35,200 bases of DNA from Terriglobia bacterium (GTDB taxonomy: Bacteria; Acidobacteriota; Terriglobia; Terriglobales; Acidobacteriaceae). Each line of letters starts with the position of its first letter. Within the stretch, counting starts at the first letter, position 1. This document shows, one piece after another, positions 1 to 9,805 of this stretch. The notes under the pieces are model-generated. The model did no database searches and had not been told where the DNA came from. It was given only the letters and a program-made list of their open reading frames with translations. The DNA lies in NCBI GenBank assembly GCA_020073015.1, contig JAIQFZ010000033.1, positions 1 to 35,200 on the forward strand, read 5' to 3'. Made by a program: the position numbers and the translations under genes.

Positions 1-2
1 AG

Positions 3-620
3 AAGCAGAAAGAAGCCTTGCACTACTGCGTAAAACTTCCGCTCGTGTACACCAACGTGCAGATCAGGAATTGGGAATCTTTCCAGAAGTTAGGGCTGAG
101 CTCGATCTATGCGCCGGGCGGCTACTTCAACGGAGTGTCTCTGGATTTTCCGGTTTCAATCGGAGACTATCGTTTCTCCAGCACACCGCAAGAACCCTGC
201 CTGCTGCATCTTCTGCGTACGCCATGCAAACCCGGCTTGCCCGCCAAGGATCAATATCGGGCAGGACGCTATGAGCTGATGACCACACCTTTTGACGTTT
301 TTGAACGCAACATCCGCGATCAACTCGGACGCATGCTTGGCGCCGGGGGATTCGAGTCTGCTCGCGACATCCAGGCCATTACCGTGAACCGATGGCCGCA
401 CGGTTATGCCTACGAATACAATCCGCTCTTCGAGCCGCTAGACCGCGCTGACTCCGAGCGGCCATGCGTGATTGGCCGGCGGCCTTTCGGACGCATTCAC
501 ATTGCTAACTCCGATGCCGATGGCCACGCTTACACCAATACTGCGATTGACCAAGGTTACCGCGCGGTTCGGGAGATCACGGCGACCGGAAAGCTGGAAG
601 CCGTAGGTGCCGGCGACTGA
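3..620 (+). CDS. Spermidine dehydrogenase-like FAD-dependent oxidoreductase, C-terminal part (5' end outside window)
   Basis: The reading frame is open from the first bases of the window and ends in TGA. Only the last ~205 residues are present. They align along their whole length with the C-termini of the three complete paralogs at 7795-14224: KEALHY near the left edge, then a leucine-arginine-rich segment, then RWPHGYAYEYNPL and FGRIHIANSDA near the end. The family (SpdH-like amine dehydrogenases, normally ~620-660 residues) binds FAD through an N-terminal Rossmann fold that lies outside the window. The reaction expected from the family is oxidative cleavage of a polyamine with transfer of electrons to an unknown acceptor. 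The gene precedes a Tat-exported amidohydrolase in the same direction with a 123-nt gap. A TTG at position 18 is not the start, because homology continues upstream of it. Confidence 0.8.
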   Translation, partial: KQKEALHYCVKLPLVYTNVQIRNWESFQKLGLSSIYAPGGYFNGVSLDFPVSIGDYRFSSTPQEPCLLHLLRTPCKPGLPAKDQYRAGRYELMTTPFDVFERNIRDQLGRMLGAGGFESARDIQAITVNRWPHGYAYEYNPLFEPLDRADSERPCVIGRRPFGRIHIANSDADGHAYTNTAIDQGYRAVREITATGKLEAVGAGD

Positions 621-743
621 TCCATTTGCATTTCGGCCCATGACGGCCATCGCCTTACGCATCGAAAGAGCGGGCACTCTAGACTTCTCCAGGGTCCGTG
701 GTTGGTGCGAGAGATCTGATCGCGGTGGTAAGGAAGAGGAGCG

Positions 744-2480
744 ATGAACAAACACCGTCACAATCGTAGAGAATTCCTGGGCCTGACCGGAGCTGGCGTG
801 GCTGGCCTTGCCAGCGGTAGTCTTCTGAGCACAACCGTATTCGCTGAAACGGAGAGTGCTGACAACGATCCTCGCCACGCCGACCTGGTCGTATTCAACG
901 CCAAGGTCTACACCGTCGATTCCCGCATGCCGAAGGCGGAGGCTTTTGCCGTTAAGGGTGGACGGTTCATCTGCGTGGGGAGCGCAGCAGAAGCCAAGGC
1001 GTTCATCGGTAAGGGAACGCACACCTTCGATGCAAAACAGATGACCATCGTGCCCGGATTTATCGATTGCCACAACCACGCGGGCGGCAACACCCTGCTC
1101 TACGAAGTCCTCGTCGGCAACCCTTTTGAGGTCGAGTTTGTCACCATCGCCAGCATCATCGATAAACTCCGCGCCAAAGCCCAGAAGACGCCTGCGGGCT
1201 ATTGGGTCGATGGATACTTTTTCGACGACACCAAAGTGAAGGATAACCGCCAGCTCAACGTGCACGATCTCGACCAAGTCTCAAAAGAACATCCGGTAGT
1301 GGTCCATCATCGCGGCGGCCACACCTCCTTCTACAACAGCAAAGCCCTTGAGTTGGCTGGAGTCAACAAGAACACTCCCAACCGGATGGGCGGAACGTAC
1401 GACCGCGACGAAAGCGGCGAACTCAACGGACGAGTCACCGATCGCGCGCGTGACGTATTCAACAACGTTGGCAAACGCGAGACCTTCACCGCAGAGCAGA
1501 AGGAGCAGCGCGATCGCGACGGACTGGCATACATCTCCAAACAGTTTGTCCGCTATGGCCTGACCAGCGTTCACCACGAAGGGGGCGATTTGTTTGCACT
1601 CCAGAAAGTGCGGGCACGCGGCGAACTACTGCACCGGGTCAGCTTCGAGACCAGCGGGGACATTTTGGAGGCAATGATCAAGAACGGGATCAGCGGCGGG
1701 TTCGGAGACGAGTGGATTCGTTTTGGCGCCACCTCGGAGCACACCGCCGACGGGTCATTCTCCGAGCGCACCATGGCGCTGAGCCAGCCCTATGCCAACA
1801 CCAATCCTCCTTACAGCGGCAACATCACCGAGACGCAGAAGGATCTCAACGACTGGGTGGAGCGCGTGCAGCGGGCGGGCATTCAACCCAACTGCCACGC
1901 GAACGGGGATGTAGCCATCGACATGGTGCTTACCGCTTATGAACGGGCGCAGCAGGCCGCACCACGTCCCGACGTGCGCCCCAAGATCACCCACTGCACA
2001 CTGATCAACGATGATCTCCTACGGCGCATGAAGGCGCTCGGCGCAGTTCCTGCCCCCTTCACCACCTATGCGTACTACAATTCCGACAAATTTCACTTTT
2101 ATGGGGAAGAACGCATGAAGCGGAGCATGGCGTACCGTTCCTTCTTCGACGCCGGAATTCGGGCCGCGGCCGGCTCAGATTTCAGCCCCGGGCCGTTCGC
2201 CCCGCTGATGGGCATTCAGGGCATGGTGACACGTACCGGCTGGAATGGAGAGACCTGGGGAGCCAACCAACGAATCAGCGTAGATGAAGCCCTGCAGGTG
2301 AACACCATCAACGGTGCGTACAACTCACATGAGGAAGCGATCAAAGGATCCATCACACCTGGCAAACTGGCGGACTTCGTCGTGCTAGCAGACGATCCTC
2401 ACACCGTGAACAAGGAGAAAATCAAAGATATCGAGATTGTGCGCACGGTCACAGGAGGCTCGACGGTCTACGAGAAGTAA
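744..2480 (+). CDS. Tat-exported amidohydrolase (Amidohydro_3 / YtcJ-like)
   Basis: The protein has 578 residues. A twin-arginine signal (RREFLGLTG, Arg8-Arg9) is followed by a hydrophobic stretch and a likely cleavage site near residue 35, so the enzyme probably acts in the periplasm. The composite amidohydrolase fold begins at ~46 (ADLVVFNAKVYTVD). The metal-binding HxH is His110 and His112 in GFIDCHNHAGG. Later family motifs are visible: CHANGD (~385), KITHCTLI (~412), AGSDFSPGPF (~472) and GKLADFVVLADDP near the end. Such enzymes hydrolyse amide or related C-N bonds with one or two metals; the substrate cannot be read from sequence. The start is supported by GGAAGAGGAG just upstream. It shares family with the gene at 17266-19008 and the broken gene at 19137. 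Confidence 0.88.
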   Translation: MNKHRHNRREFLGLTGAGVAGLASGSLLSTTVFAETESADNDPRHADLVVFNAKVYTVDSRMPKAEAFAVKGGRFICVGSAAEAKAFIGKGTHTFDAKQMTIVPGFIDCHNHAGGNTLLYEVLVGNPFEVEFVTIASIIDKLRAKAQKTPAGYWVDGYFFDDTKVKDNRQLNVHDLDQVSKEHPVVVHHRGGHTSFYNSKALELAGVNKNTPNRMGGTYDRDESGELNGRVTDRARDVFNNVGKRETFTAEQKEQRDRDGLAYISKQFVRYGLTSVHHEGGDLFALQKVRARGELLHRVSFETSGDILEAMIKNGISGGFGDEWIRFGATSEHTADGSFSERTMALSQPYANTNPPYSGNITETQKDLNDWVERVQRAGIQPNCHANGDVAIDMVLTAYERAQQAAPRPDVRPKITHCTLINDDLLRRMKALGAVPAPFTTYAYYNSDKFHFYGEERMKRSMAYRSFFDAGIRAAAGSDFSPGPFAPLMGIQGMVTRTGWNGETWGANQRISVDEALQVNTINGAYNSHEEAIKGSITPGKLADFVVLADDPHTVNKEKIKDIEIVRTVTGGSTVYEK

Positions 2481-2559
2481 CCGGCTTGGTCCTCGCCGTC
2501 GTCACACTCCCGATTGTATGTGTCAACCTGCGCCGGTCGAGGCGGGCGATCACAGGCAG

Positions 2560-3006
2560 TTATTTTCCAAGCAACGTTGACTGGCTGGCAACGCACATCC
2601 ATCTCCCGCTTTGGAACACCCAGGCGTCGGTGAAGCGCCCGCGCCGCTGGTACGCCTTTCCATTCCTAACACCCTTTTCCTTGTACACTCCGGTCACCAT
2701 GGCGCTGTCGCCGTACACGTATGCGGTCATGGACTCGTTCACAATCTGTTCGGGATGTAGCGCCGGAGCTTTCACGCTGGCGATAAACTCGTCCTTCGTC
2801 ATCCTCGAGCCGTCGTAGTCAATGTAAACCAGGTTAGGATGCAGCAACATTTCCAGCGCCTTCACGTCCTTGTGCGCTTCTGCCTGGTTCCACACATTCT
2901 CCAGCGCCAGAATCTTGCTCTGATCGTCATCGGGACGTGCCAACGACTGCGGAGAACTCAATCGCGGCGAAAGCAGCAGCAAGAAAACTGTAAAAAGAGC
3001 CTTCAT
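2560..3006 (-). CDS. Secreted SnoaL-like / DUF4440 family protein
   Basis: The protein has 148 residues. I chose ATG at 3006 because it starts a clean Sec signal peptide (MKALFTVFLLLLS...); the longer frame upstream is Arg/Lys-rich and lacks coding character. The mature part has the NTF2-like cone pattern typical of DUF4440/SnoaL: an N-terminal helix (ALENVWNQAEAHKDVKALEML), HPNLVYIDYDG, MTKDEFI, and a C-terminal sheet ending in FTDAWVFQSGRWMCVASQST. Such proteins often bind small molecules, and many have no known reaction. It converges on the amidohydrolase (79-nt gap). It belongs to the same broad family as the gene at 9806-10273, which sits inside the oxidoreductase operon. Confidence 0.75.
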   Translation of the reverse strand: MKALFTVFLLLLSPRLSSPQSLARPDDDQSKILALENVWNQAEAHKDVKALEMLLHPNLVYIDYDGSRMTKDEFIASVKAPALHPEQIVNESMTAYVYGDSAMVTGVYKEKGVRNGKAYQRRGRFTDAWVFQSGRWMCVASQSTLLGK

Positions 3007-3176
3007 CGCGACCCCTGAGGCGCACTTTGAGCGCCGGCTTTTGCCACGACAAGTATCTGTTTTCTTGCAGTCGCTGCGGATGCCCGCCGGCGACAATCTG
3101 ACTTCCTCCAGCAGCGGAAAAAGTCCCACCATCCGGGCCGCCCAGCACTGGCACGATTACAGCCTCGAACCCGAGG

Positions 3177-6100
3177 TTAGAAACTGAACCTCAGAGAGAA
3201 CTGCTGGACCCGTTCGACGGTAAGAGTTTTTCGGTACAGGCCAAACGATCCGTCGTCGGAGCCGTTGTCAAGAGGCGATTGCGCGCCTGTATTCGTGTCG
3301 AAGCGAACAGAGTTGGTCACGTTGAAGACTTCCCAGGCGAACTTCAGGTTCATTTTTTCATGGATTTTCCAAGTCTTCGCCAAACCCATGTCAATCCCGA
3401 AGTAGCCCTGGCCGCGGAAGTTGTTGCGGCTTCCCGCTTCTCCTGGATAGGCAAAGCGCATGGGAGTCAGCGTAGCGGCAACCCCCGGTGTTATTTGTAC
3501 ACCGGCCACCACCGCGCTTGGATCGGGAAAGGCATACGGTGCTCCATTGATCATGAATAAGCCCGACTTGATGGGGGCGGTTTGCACCATGTTGCTGTTG
3601 AACAGGAAGTTTTGGGTAAAGCCTCGGTTGTCGATCACGCTGAACGGAAACCCGCTGGTCCAGCGAGTTAAGCCGGAGAGTTGCCAGCCTCCAATAGCGG
3701 CGTCCAGCAAGGTTCCTGCGCCTCCAGCAAAGTCCTTTCCTTTTCCAAAAGGCAATTCGTATAACCAGTTCGCGGTGATCACGTGGCGGAGATCGAAGTC
3801 CGACGGCGCCCGATTCAACCTCGGATTCCAGGGATTTGCAATGTAGCTGAGGACTGTGCTCGTGCCCTGAGCGAGGGTGCTGGTGGTTGAAGTCGTGCCT
3901 TGCGAATTCGTGCGTTCTGCGTCCGAACCCAAATCAAGCGACTTCGAATAGGTATAGCTGAAGTCCACCTGCAATCCGTGAGCCATCGGATGACGCAACA
4001 TAAATTGGCCGGCGTTGTAACTGCTGGTGCCGAGAGAGGACCATGCGAAGAGCGAGGAGAACTGAGGATCCCAGAAAGGTACCGGAGGCAGCCCGGCGCA
4101 AACAGGCGAAACGCCGCCGTTCGCAAGTTGGGTCGCAAGAAGGCCCAAGCGAAATGGCGCACCGACCTCCCGCCCTGGGCGATTCGCCCAGCGGAAGCCA
4201 GAAGGACAAGCATCGGAGCCACCCGAGCCGGTGTAAATATTCTGGGTTGCGCTAAACCCTCCTGCCGCTGCGGTTGGAAACAAATTTTCAAAATAGGCAA
4301 TGGGATCAATCGTGGCGGTGCTGTCCTCGCCGTGCGCCAACGCAAATTCCGACATCATACGGGCCGCGGTGTAGTAATCCATCCCCGATTTAGGGTCCAC
4401 AAGATTGGTTGCCGCAGCTAGATCGCGCTGCTGCAGAAGATGCCGGCCGAACCGGCCCACGTATGCCGCTTCGAACGTCCACCCTTTTCCAACCTGCCGT
4501 TGGATCGAGAAGTCAGCTGCAAAGGAATGGGGCGTCTTGATTCGGCCATCGATACCATTCGAGTTGAATGTAAAGCCGGTATCGGTATCGGCCGGAGGGA
4601 AAACAGGGTAGGTAACGGTTTGTGGCGCCGACTGCAACGGCGGCACGACATTTCTGTCGATGTAACGCGGGGCATCATCAGGCGTGAAGATATTAGACGG
4701 GGCCGCCTGCGTGCTGGTCAAGCCAAACGAACCAAACTGGCTGAAACCGTCAACAATCCCTTCACCAAAATGGTCGTGATACATCCCGACACCAACGCGA
4801 ATCGAGGTCCTGGAATCGGGAGCATAGGCGACGGCAAAGCGCGGCGCAAAGTCCAGTTTGTTCATGCTCCAGTACGGCTTGCCTCCGCGGCTCTGGCCGG
4901 AAGGAGCAAAGGCGAATTCCGGTTGGTTCCCCGTCCCTTGCGCAGCCGCAAGGGCGCGATTGTTAAACCATTGGTGCAAATCGATTGTGGGAGCTACCTG
5001 CTGGCCATGCACTTCATACGGCGTCTGCAAGAGTGTATGCCGCAGGCCGATCGTGATCGTCAGATTGGGCTTCACACGCCAGGAATCCTGCACGTACCAC
5101 TCGAATTCGTTGGCCTTGAAATCACGAGGGATCATCGAACCGGTCGGCAATAGCGTAGCCGTAGTCGCGTTCGTCACGCGGTAATTGTTATGCACATTAA
5201 TGGTGCTCAACAAACCTGCGATGGCGGTGATTGCATTGTCGTAGCTGGTGGAAAAATCTCCAGACACTCCGGCGAAGCCAAACGCCGCGGGATCAAAGCT
5301 CTGGCCGGTTCCGGCAATCGCAGCTTGGCTGATATTGGTATTTCCACTGGCAGCCGAGCTGAATGAGACGCCATTCGACGACGAATTGTTGTGGATCAAA
5401 CGGTAGTTCGCCCCGAGCTGCAACGTGTGCTTGCCCTTGACCCAGGTAACGTCATCAACGAAGTTGTGCACCGGCACATTCAGGAGGGTGGTAGTGTCTT
5501 CGGCGGTTAGAGGGCTGATTCCAACAAAATCCGAAAACGAGTTGTTCCCTGCACCCACATTGTTCAGCGCTTGACGGACATAGCCGTAGCGGAAGTTATT
5601 AATCAGGGTGCTGCTAATGGTCCAAGTGTGCCCGATGGCAATTCCCTTGGCGGTGTCCACGACGGCGGCGCTCGGAGGAGTGCCGGGGAACTGCGGGAAC
5701 GAAGAGCTTCTGTCTCCCTGCAGGTTGCCGCGCACAAACAGTCGCTGGCCTGTGGTCAGCTGATAATCGAGCTTCGCGATGTAAGTATTGAGCCTTGTGG
5801 GATTGGGAGCGGACCAAGTGAAACCTCCCGTATTCAGACCGTCTCCTCCGGGGCTGTTGGGGTCGGGGTAGGCGTTAAGCGTGGCCAGTGCGTTCGGGTC
5901 TTCACCAGGGCCCCATGGACAAGTGGTCGTGCACAGCGGGTCCATACTGGCGACCTGTGCAGCTGTTAAGGTTTGAACTCCACCCGCTGGGCACAACGGG
6001 TCCCCAGCGCAGTTGTAGCTAACGCTACCAGCCTTGAATGAAGCGGTGGGCACCGTCAGGTTCTGCTGCTTATTCTCCTGCGTCTTCTGGCCCTCGTAGT

Positions 6101-7028
6101 TGAGAAAAAAGAAAATCTTGTCCTTCTTAATGGGGCCGCCGAACGTCCCTCCAAAGGTGTTCCGAATCAACTTGCCTGGCTTATTTGGCAGTCCAGACTG
6201 GAGCTCGGCCGCCTTGTTGAACCAGTCATTGGCGTGCCCAAGACTATTGCGGTTGTATTCATATAGGCTGCCATGAAAGGTGTTAGTCCCACTCTTGGTG
6301 ACAAGCGTGACCTGTGCCCCCGAAGAACGGCCGCTGTCCGCGTTGGAGTTGGTCGTGGTGACGCGAAACTCTTCCACCGAATCCAGCGTTGATCGCAACA
6401 CGCCCGTGAACGCGTAACCCTGTCTCTGGTCGTTGTTGTCGATTCCGTCCAAGGTGACGTTGGACTGATCCGAGCGTGCGCCGGCCACTGCACCGTTCCG
6501 GCTGTCTCGATCGCGGGCATTGGGTTGCTGATTTCCCACCCAGACGACGCCCGGCTGTAGGCTGAGCAAATCCGGCACATTACGCCCTTCCATGGGAAGC
6601 GCCTGAATCGTGGAATTGCTCACCGCATTGCCAATGGTCGCATCGGTCGTATTGACAGTCTGCGCGATATCGCTAACCTCGACCGTCTCAGCTATGGCCT
6701 GGACTGAGAGTGCAAAATTGATCGTCGCAGGTTGGCTGACCAGCAGTTCGGCCGTTTTCGCCTGCTTTCCGAACCCTGCTTTGGTAACCGTAATCGTGTA
6801 CTTGCCGGGCGGAATCTGAGGAAACTCGTAGGCTCCGTTCTGGTCTGTGCTGTGGGCGGTGTGAAACCCAGTCGCTGGGTTCTCAAGGGTAACCGCTGCA
6901 CCCGCAAGCATGGCTCCCGAGGGGTCGGTCACAGTGCCACGCAATGAAGTGAGGCCGGTCTGTGACCATATGAGAAGGGGGAATCCCAAGCACAACAACC
7001 AGACTGCCAGCCGTTTCCAGTGATTCAT
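3177..7028 (-). CDS. TonB-dependent receptor with carboxypeptidase-regulatory-like N-terminus (Oar-like)
   Basis: The protein has 1283 residues. A signal peptide (MNHWKRLAVWLLCLGFPLLIWSQ) leads into a carboxypeptidase-regulatory-like beta-sandwich (~25-115: LRGTVTDPSGAMLAGAAVTL, YEFPQIPPGKYTITV), then a plug domain (~120-260, containing GRNVPDLLSLQPGV and DGIDNNDQRQG), then a long beta-barrel ending in an aromatic residue (FSLRFSF), as in outer-membrane proteins. Large receptors of this type are expanded in Acidobacteria and import or bind polymers and other large substrates, powered by TonB. I prefer ATG at 7028 over the TTG at 7049 because GCAGGAGA lies 6-7 nt upstream of it. The gene is divergent from the cytochrome gene at 7268. 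The substrate is unknown. Confidence 0.92.
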   Translation of the reverse strand: MNHWKRLAVWLLCLGFPLLIWSQTGLTSLRGTVTDPSGAMLAGAAVTLENPATGFHTAHSTDQNGAYEFPQIPPGKYTITVTKAGFGKQAKTAELLVSQPATINFALSVQAIAETVEVSDIAQTVNTTDATIGNAVSNSTIQALPMEGRNVPDLLSLQPGVVWVGNQQPNARDRDSRNGAVAGARSDQSNVTLDGIDNNDQRQGYAFTGVLRSTLDSVEEFRVTTTNSNADSGRSSGAQVTLVTKSGTNTFHGSLYEYNRNSLGHANDWFNKAAELQSGLPNKPGKLIRNTFGGTFGGPIKKDKIFFFLNYEGQKTQENKQQNLTVPTASFKAGSVSYNCAGDPLCPAGGVQTLTAAQVASMDPLCTTTCPWGPGEDPNALATLNAYPDPNSPGGDGLNTGGFTWSAPNPTRLNTYIAKLDYQLTTGQRLFVRGNLQGDRSSSFPQFPGTPPSAAVVDTAKGIAIGHTWTISSTLINNFRYGYVRQALNNVGAGNNSFSDFVGISPLTAEDTTTLLNVPVHNFVDDVTWVKGKHTLQLGANYRLIHNNSSSNGVSFSSAASGNTNISQAAIAGTGQSFDPAAFGFAGVSGDFSTSYDNAITAIAGLLSTINVHNNYRVTNATTATLLPTGSMIPRDFKANEFEWYVQDSWRVKPNLTITIGLRHTLLQTPYEVHGQQVAPTIDLHQWFNNRALAAAQGTGNQPEFAFAPSGQSRGGKPYWSMNKLDFAPRFAVAYAPDSRTSIRVGVGMYHDHFGEGIVDGFSQFGSFGLTSTQAAPSNIFTPDDAPRYIDRNVVPPLQSAPQTVTYPVFPPADTDTGFTFNSNGIDGRIKTPHSFAADFSIQRQVGKGWTFEAAYVGRFGRHLLQQRDLAAATNLVDPKSGMDYYTAARMMSEFALAHGEDSTATIDPIAYFENLFPTAAAGGFSATQNIYTGSGGSDACPSGFRWANRPGREVGAPFRLGLLATQLANGGVSPVCAGLPPVPFWDPQFSSLFAWSSLGTSSYNAGQFMLRHPMAHGLQVDFSYTYSKSLDLGSDAERTNSQGTTSTTSTLAQGTSTVLSYIANPWNPRLNRAPSDFDLRHVITANWLYELPFGKGKDFAGGAGTLLDAAIGGWQLSGLTRWTSGFPFSVIDNRGFTQNFLFNSNMVQTAPIKSGLFMINGAPYAFPDPSAVVAGVQITPGVAATLTPMRFAYPGEAGSRNNFRGQGYFGIDMGLAKTWKIHEKMNLKFAWEVFNVTNSVRFDTNTGAQSPLDNGSDDGSFGLYRKTLTVERVQQFSLRFSF

Positions 7029-7267
7029 GAGCGGTCTCCTGCGCAGCAACGACTAAAGATTGCCAACAATGTATGACCCCCCCCACTAGTTGCGGAGCGA
7101 AACAAACGCAGAAAACTGCAACGAAAATCCGCTTGCAACCTTACATATAGTTGTGCAAGCCTAGAGAAACCGGACTGAGAGGTCAAGCAAAAAAATGTCC
7201 GCCGCTATGTTCCGGTAAAGCCACGAATTGGCGCTGGGCAGGAGCGGTCGCTTCCAGAAGGAGGACT

Positions 7268-7708
7268 ATGGCCGTCAAAAAGCTGGCGAGTGCTCTACTA
7301 GTGGTGGTGTTAGCGGTGACATTTTCTGTTAACGCCCAAGAACAATCTGCGAAAACCATCAAGCGTGTCCCCGTAAAGTCCACATCACCCGCTTCCGGGA
7401 AAGAGATGTTCGCGAATTACTGCGTTACCTGCCATGGTACCGATGGCAAGGGTGGCGGCCCCGCCGCCGCAGCGCTCAAAACGACTCCGCCAGATCTCAC
7501 AGTCCTCGCCAGGAACAACGGGGGCAAGTATCCCGCGTTGAAGATTTCCTCAACCCTGCGAGGTGAGAGCAGTCTGCCTGCCCACGGCTCCAAGGAAATG
7601 CCGATCTGGGGACCTTTGTTTCGCTCGGTGGCCGGCGGACACGAAAGCGAGGTGCAGCAGAGGATCAGCAATCTTTCGAAGTATGTCGAATCTCTGCAAG
7701 TAAAGTGA
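7268..7708 (+). CDS. Secreted c-type cytochrome
   Basis: The protein has 146 residues. The signal peptide is MAVKKLASALLVVVLAVTFSVNAQ. The mature domain carries one haem-binding motif, CVTCH, preceded by GKEMFANY and followed by GTDGKGGGPAAAAL, the typical class I cytochrome c arrangement. A likely distal haem ligand is the Met in KEMPIWGPLF. A strong ribosome site (AGAAGGAGG) sits 4 nt before ATG 7268; an upstream TTG would add an unlikely basic leader. It probably shuttles electrons in the periplasm. Its neighbours are several FAD oxidoreductases that need an electron acceptor, so it could serve them, but that is inference. No intrinsic terminator with a U-tract is visible in the 86-nt gap to the convergent gene. 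Confidence 0.88.
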   Translation: MAVKKLASALLVVVLAVTFSVNAQEQSAKTIKRVPVKSTSPASGKEMFANYCVTCHGTDGKGGGPAAAALKTTPPDLTVLARNNGGKYPALKISSTLRGESSLPAHGSKEMPIWGPLFRSVAGGHESEVQQRISNLSKYVESLQVK

Positions 7709-7794
7709 GCATGGCGGCCCAAGCTGTGAGTGCACAGCGGAGTCTCGGACCGGAGCATACAGCCCTCCAGAGAGCAGTTTTTCCATGTGCATTG

Positions 7795-9774
7795 TCAGCT
7801 TCCCAACAACTCGCTTACGGCGCGGTATGCCTGATCGATGGCCGTATCGGTATAGGCCGTGGCCGCCGAATCGGTATTCGCGATCGTGATCCTTCCGAAG
7901 CGTTTGCGGCCAATCACATTGGGGCGCTTGTCTTCGGGCCAGTCGGGATCGAACAAGGGATTGTATTCGTAACCATAGCCATGCGGCCATCGATTCACGG
8001 TGATGGCCTCGATGTCGCGTGCCGGATCAAATCCGCCGGGGCTGAGGGTCCGGGCAAGTTGGTCCCGGATCTTCCGCTCGAAGGTCTCAAAAGTCGTTGT
8101 CAGCAGTTCGTATCTGCCGATCTTGTGCTGCTCCCGCGCTGGCAAACCAGGCTGGCAAGGAGACCGGCTAAGGTGCAGCAAGATCGGTTCCTCAGGGTTG
8201 GTAGGACTTCGATAGTCGCCGATGTTCACCGGAGAATTGAGGCCAACGTCGGACCAGTACGAACCCGGCGAAGAGACGTTCTGAACACCTAGCTTTTGGA
8301 ACGGTGTCCAGTTGCGAATCCCGACGCTCGCGTAAACCAACGGCACTTTGACAAGATAGTGCAACGCTTCTTTTTGTGGTTCGGGAAGCTCCGGGCACAA
8401 ATAAGGAATCATCATGTTCCAGCATGCCAGCACGCATCCCTTGGCCCTCACCCTAGACAGCTGCTTGCCACTCGCATAGGTAATTTCGACTTCCTTGGCA
8501 GCCGAAGGCGTTCCGATGTTGCGTGCGCCAACCACGGTGCAGTTGAGCCGGAGTCTTGTGGGAGCGTCTTCTCGATCCAATCGGCCATAGTCGACTTGCG
8601 CAGTAACTACATCCTCCGGGGTGTGGCCGGGCACAGCGTCAGGGACTAACGCACGCACGAGTAATCGCGCAATTGAAGCGTTCCCGTCAGGAAAGTGAAA
8701 ATGATACGAGCCGCCATTGGCATAGCCAGCCGCTGAATAGCTCATATGCGGTGCGCCGCCGGGCTCCAGACCCATGCCCTGAAACCCGGGCAACCCGAGA
8801 GCCCAGCAGTCCAAGGCAGGTTCGGCGTCAATCCCGACTCCCCACTCTCCCTCCGTTCGTCGTTGATAAAACGGAATCACCCTTTGGTCTGCTTTCATCA
8901 CGTTGAGCAGGAAGTCCCGATAGCTCATCTTCGAAAGTCGCGCTTTCTTCTCCGCGGAAGAAAGCCCTGGCATGTAGTCCACTTTGGCTTCCTGGATGCG
9001 CACGATGTCGCGCTGGACTTCTTTGGAGAGCGGCGTCTTGGCTATGAAGTCCGTCCAGGGAACTGTTTTCGCTGCTTGGTTTTCGGGAACTTCATCGTTC
9101 CAGCCGCGGCCCGGCGTACCCACCACCAACCGGTCCTCGCCAAATGTCTCTTTATCGAAGAACACAGCGGAACGCAAACTGAGAGACTGATAGAGCTTGT
9201 GGTCCGTGAATCTCGCCTCGAATTGTGGCGGATCGATACCGAGCTTCTTTAGCAGTCCATCTGCTATTGGACTATATGGCGTAGGGCTATCGATGAGGAA
9301 CGTACCGCCGTTCAACAGATGCAGCCGGCCGCCGAGGTGGAACTCATTTCGCTTGGCATGGCCTCCAAAGTCGTCGTGGTTCTCCAGGATAAGGATGCGC
9401 GCCGATTTTCCCGCCTTCTCGCGGAAAAAGAAGGCGGCTGCTAAACCGCTGATCCCTCCTCCAACAATCACCAAGTCGTAGGTTTGCCCGGTGTCGACCG
9501 GCTTGCCTGCCGTTTCCCAAAAAGTGCCATCGCGTAGGCTGTGGGCAATCTCGAAGGAGCCGGGGTGACTACCGCGCAGACCACTCTTGGCTGCCGGATC
9601 ATATCCCGGTTGGTTCTGCGGCTCATTTTGGTTGGTCGCGCTGGGGTTGGTGGCGCCGAACACATGGCCCGGCGGCAGCAAAGCGGCTCCAACCACCATG
9701 GCAGTACCATTCATAAAATCGCGGCGTGTGATGGGGCGGTCCATGCCCAAATAGCGGTCGTGCGAGTCGCTCAT
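7795..9774 (-). CDS. Tat-exported spermidine dehydrogenase-like FAD oxidoreductase (paralog 1)
   Basis: The protein has 659 residues. The Tat motif is ITRRDFMNG with Arg17-Arg18, followed by a hydrophobic stretch to ~40. The FAD/NAD Rossmann motif GGGISG is at ~105-110 in YDLVIVGGGISGLAAAFFF, followed by an ILILENHDDFGGHAKRNEF block. The C-terminal signature RWPHGYGYEYNPLFDP and FGRITIANTDS matches the other three copies. SpdH-type enzymes oxidise spermidine to 1,3-diaminopropane and 4-aminobutanal; that this copy keeps that substrate is inference. ATG 9774 begins the conserved N-terminus and has GGAGAG ~10 nt upstream; the longer frame overlaps the upstream SnoaL gene and is not coding. It is last in a tight minus-strand operon (31 nt after the SnoaL gene). 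Confidence 0.85.
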   Translation of the reverse strand: MSDSHDRYLGMDRPITRRDFMNGTAMVVGAALLPPGHVFGATNPSATNQNEPQNQPGYDPAAKSGLRGSHPGSFEIAHSLRDGTFWETAGKPVDTGQTYDLVIVGGGISGLAAAFFFREKAGKSARILILENHDDFGGHAKRNEFHLGGRLHLLNGGTFLIDSPTPYSPIADGLLKKLGIDPPQFEARFTDHKLYQSLSLRSAVFFDKETFGEDRLVVGTPGRGWNDEVPENQAAKTVPWTDFIAKTPLSKEVQRDIVRIQEAKVDYMPGLSSAEKKARLSKMSYRDFLLNVMKADQRVIPFYQRRTEGEWGVGIDAEPALDCWALGLPGFQGMGLEPGGAPHMSYSAAGYANGGSYHFHFPDGNASIARLLVRALVPDAVPGHTPEDVVTAQVDYGRLDREDAPTRLRLNCTVVGARNIGTPSAAKEVEITYASGKQLSRVRAKGCVLACWNMMIPYLCPELPEPQKEALHYLVKVPLVYASVGIRNWTPFQKLGVQNVSSPGSYWSDVGLNSPVNIGDYRSPTNPEEPILLHLSRSPCQPGLPAREQHKIGRYELLTTTFETFERKIRDQLARTLSPGGFDPARDIEAITVNRWPHGYGYEYNPLFDPDWPEDKRPNVIGRKRFGRITIANTDSAATAYTDTAIDQAYRAVSELLGS

Positions 9775-9805
9775 GAAAATGCTCTCCGAGATCGCGAGAT
9801 GAAAA

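Noticed and set aside
438-1277. 279-codon minus-strand ORF
   Set aside because: It lies antisense to the partial oxidoreductase and the Tat amidohydrolase, both clearly coding; its translation has no recognisable domain.
7715-7740. Hairpin GCTGTG...CACAGC after the cytochrome gene as terminator
   Set aside because: Only six base pairs and no U-tract.
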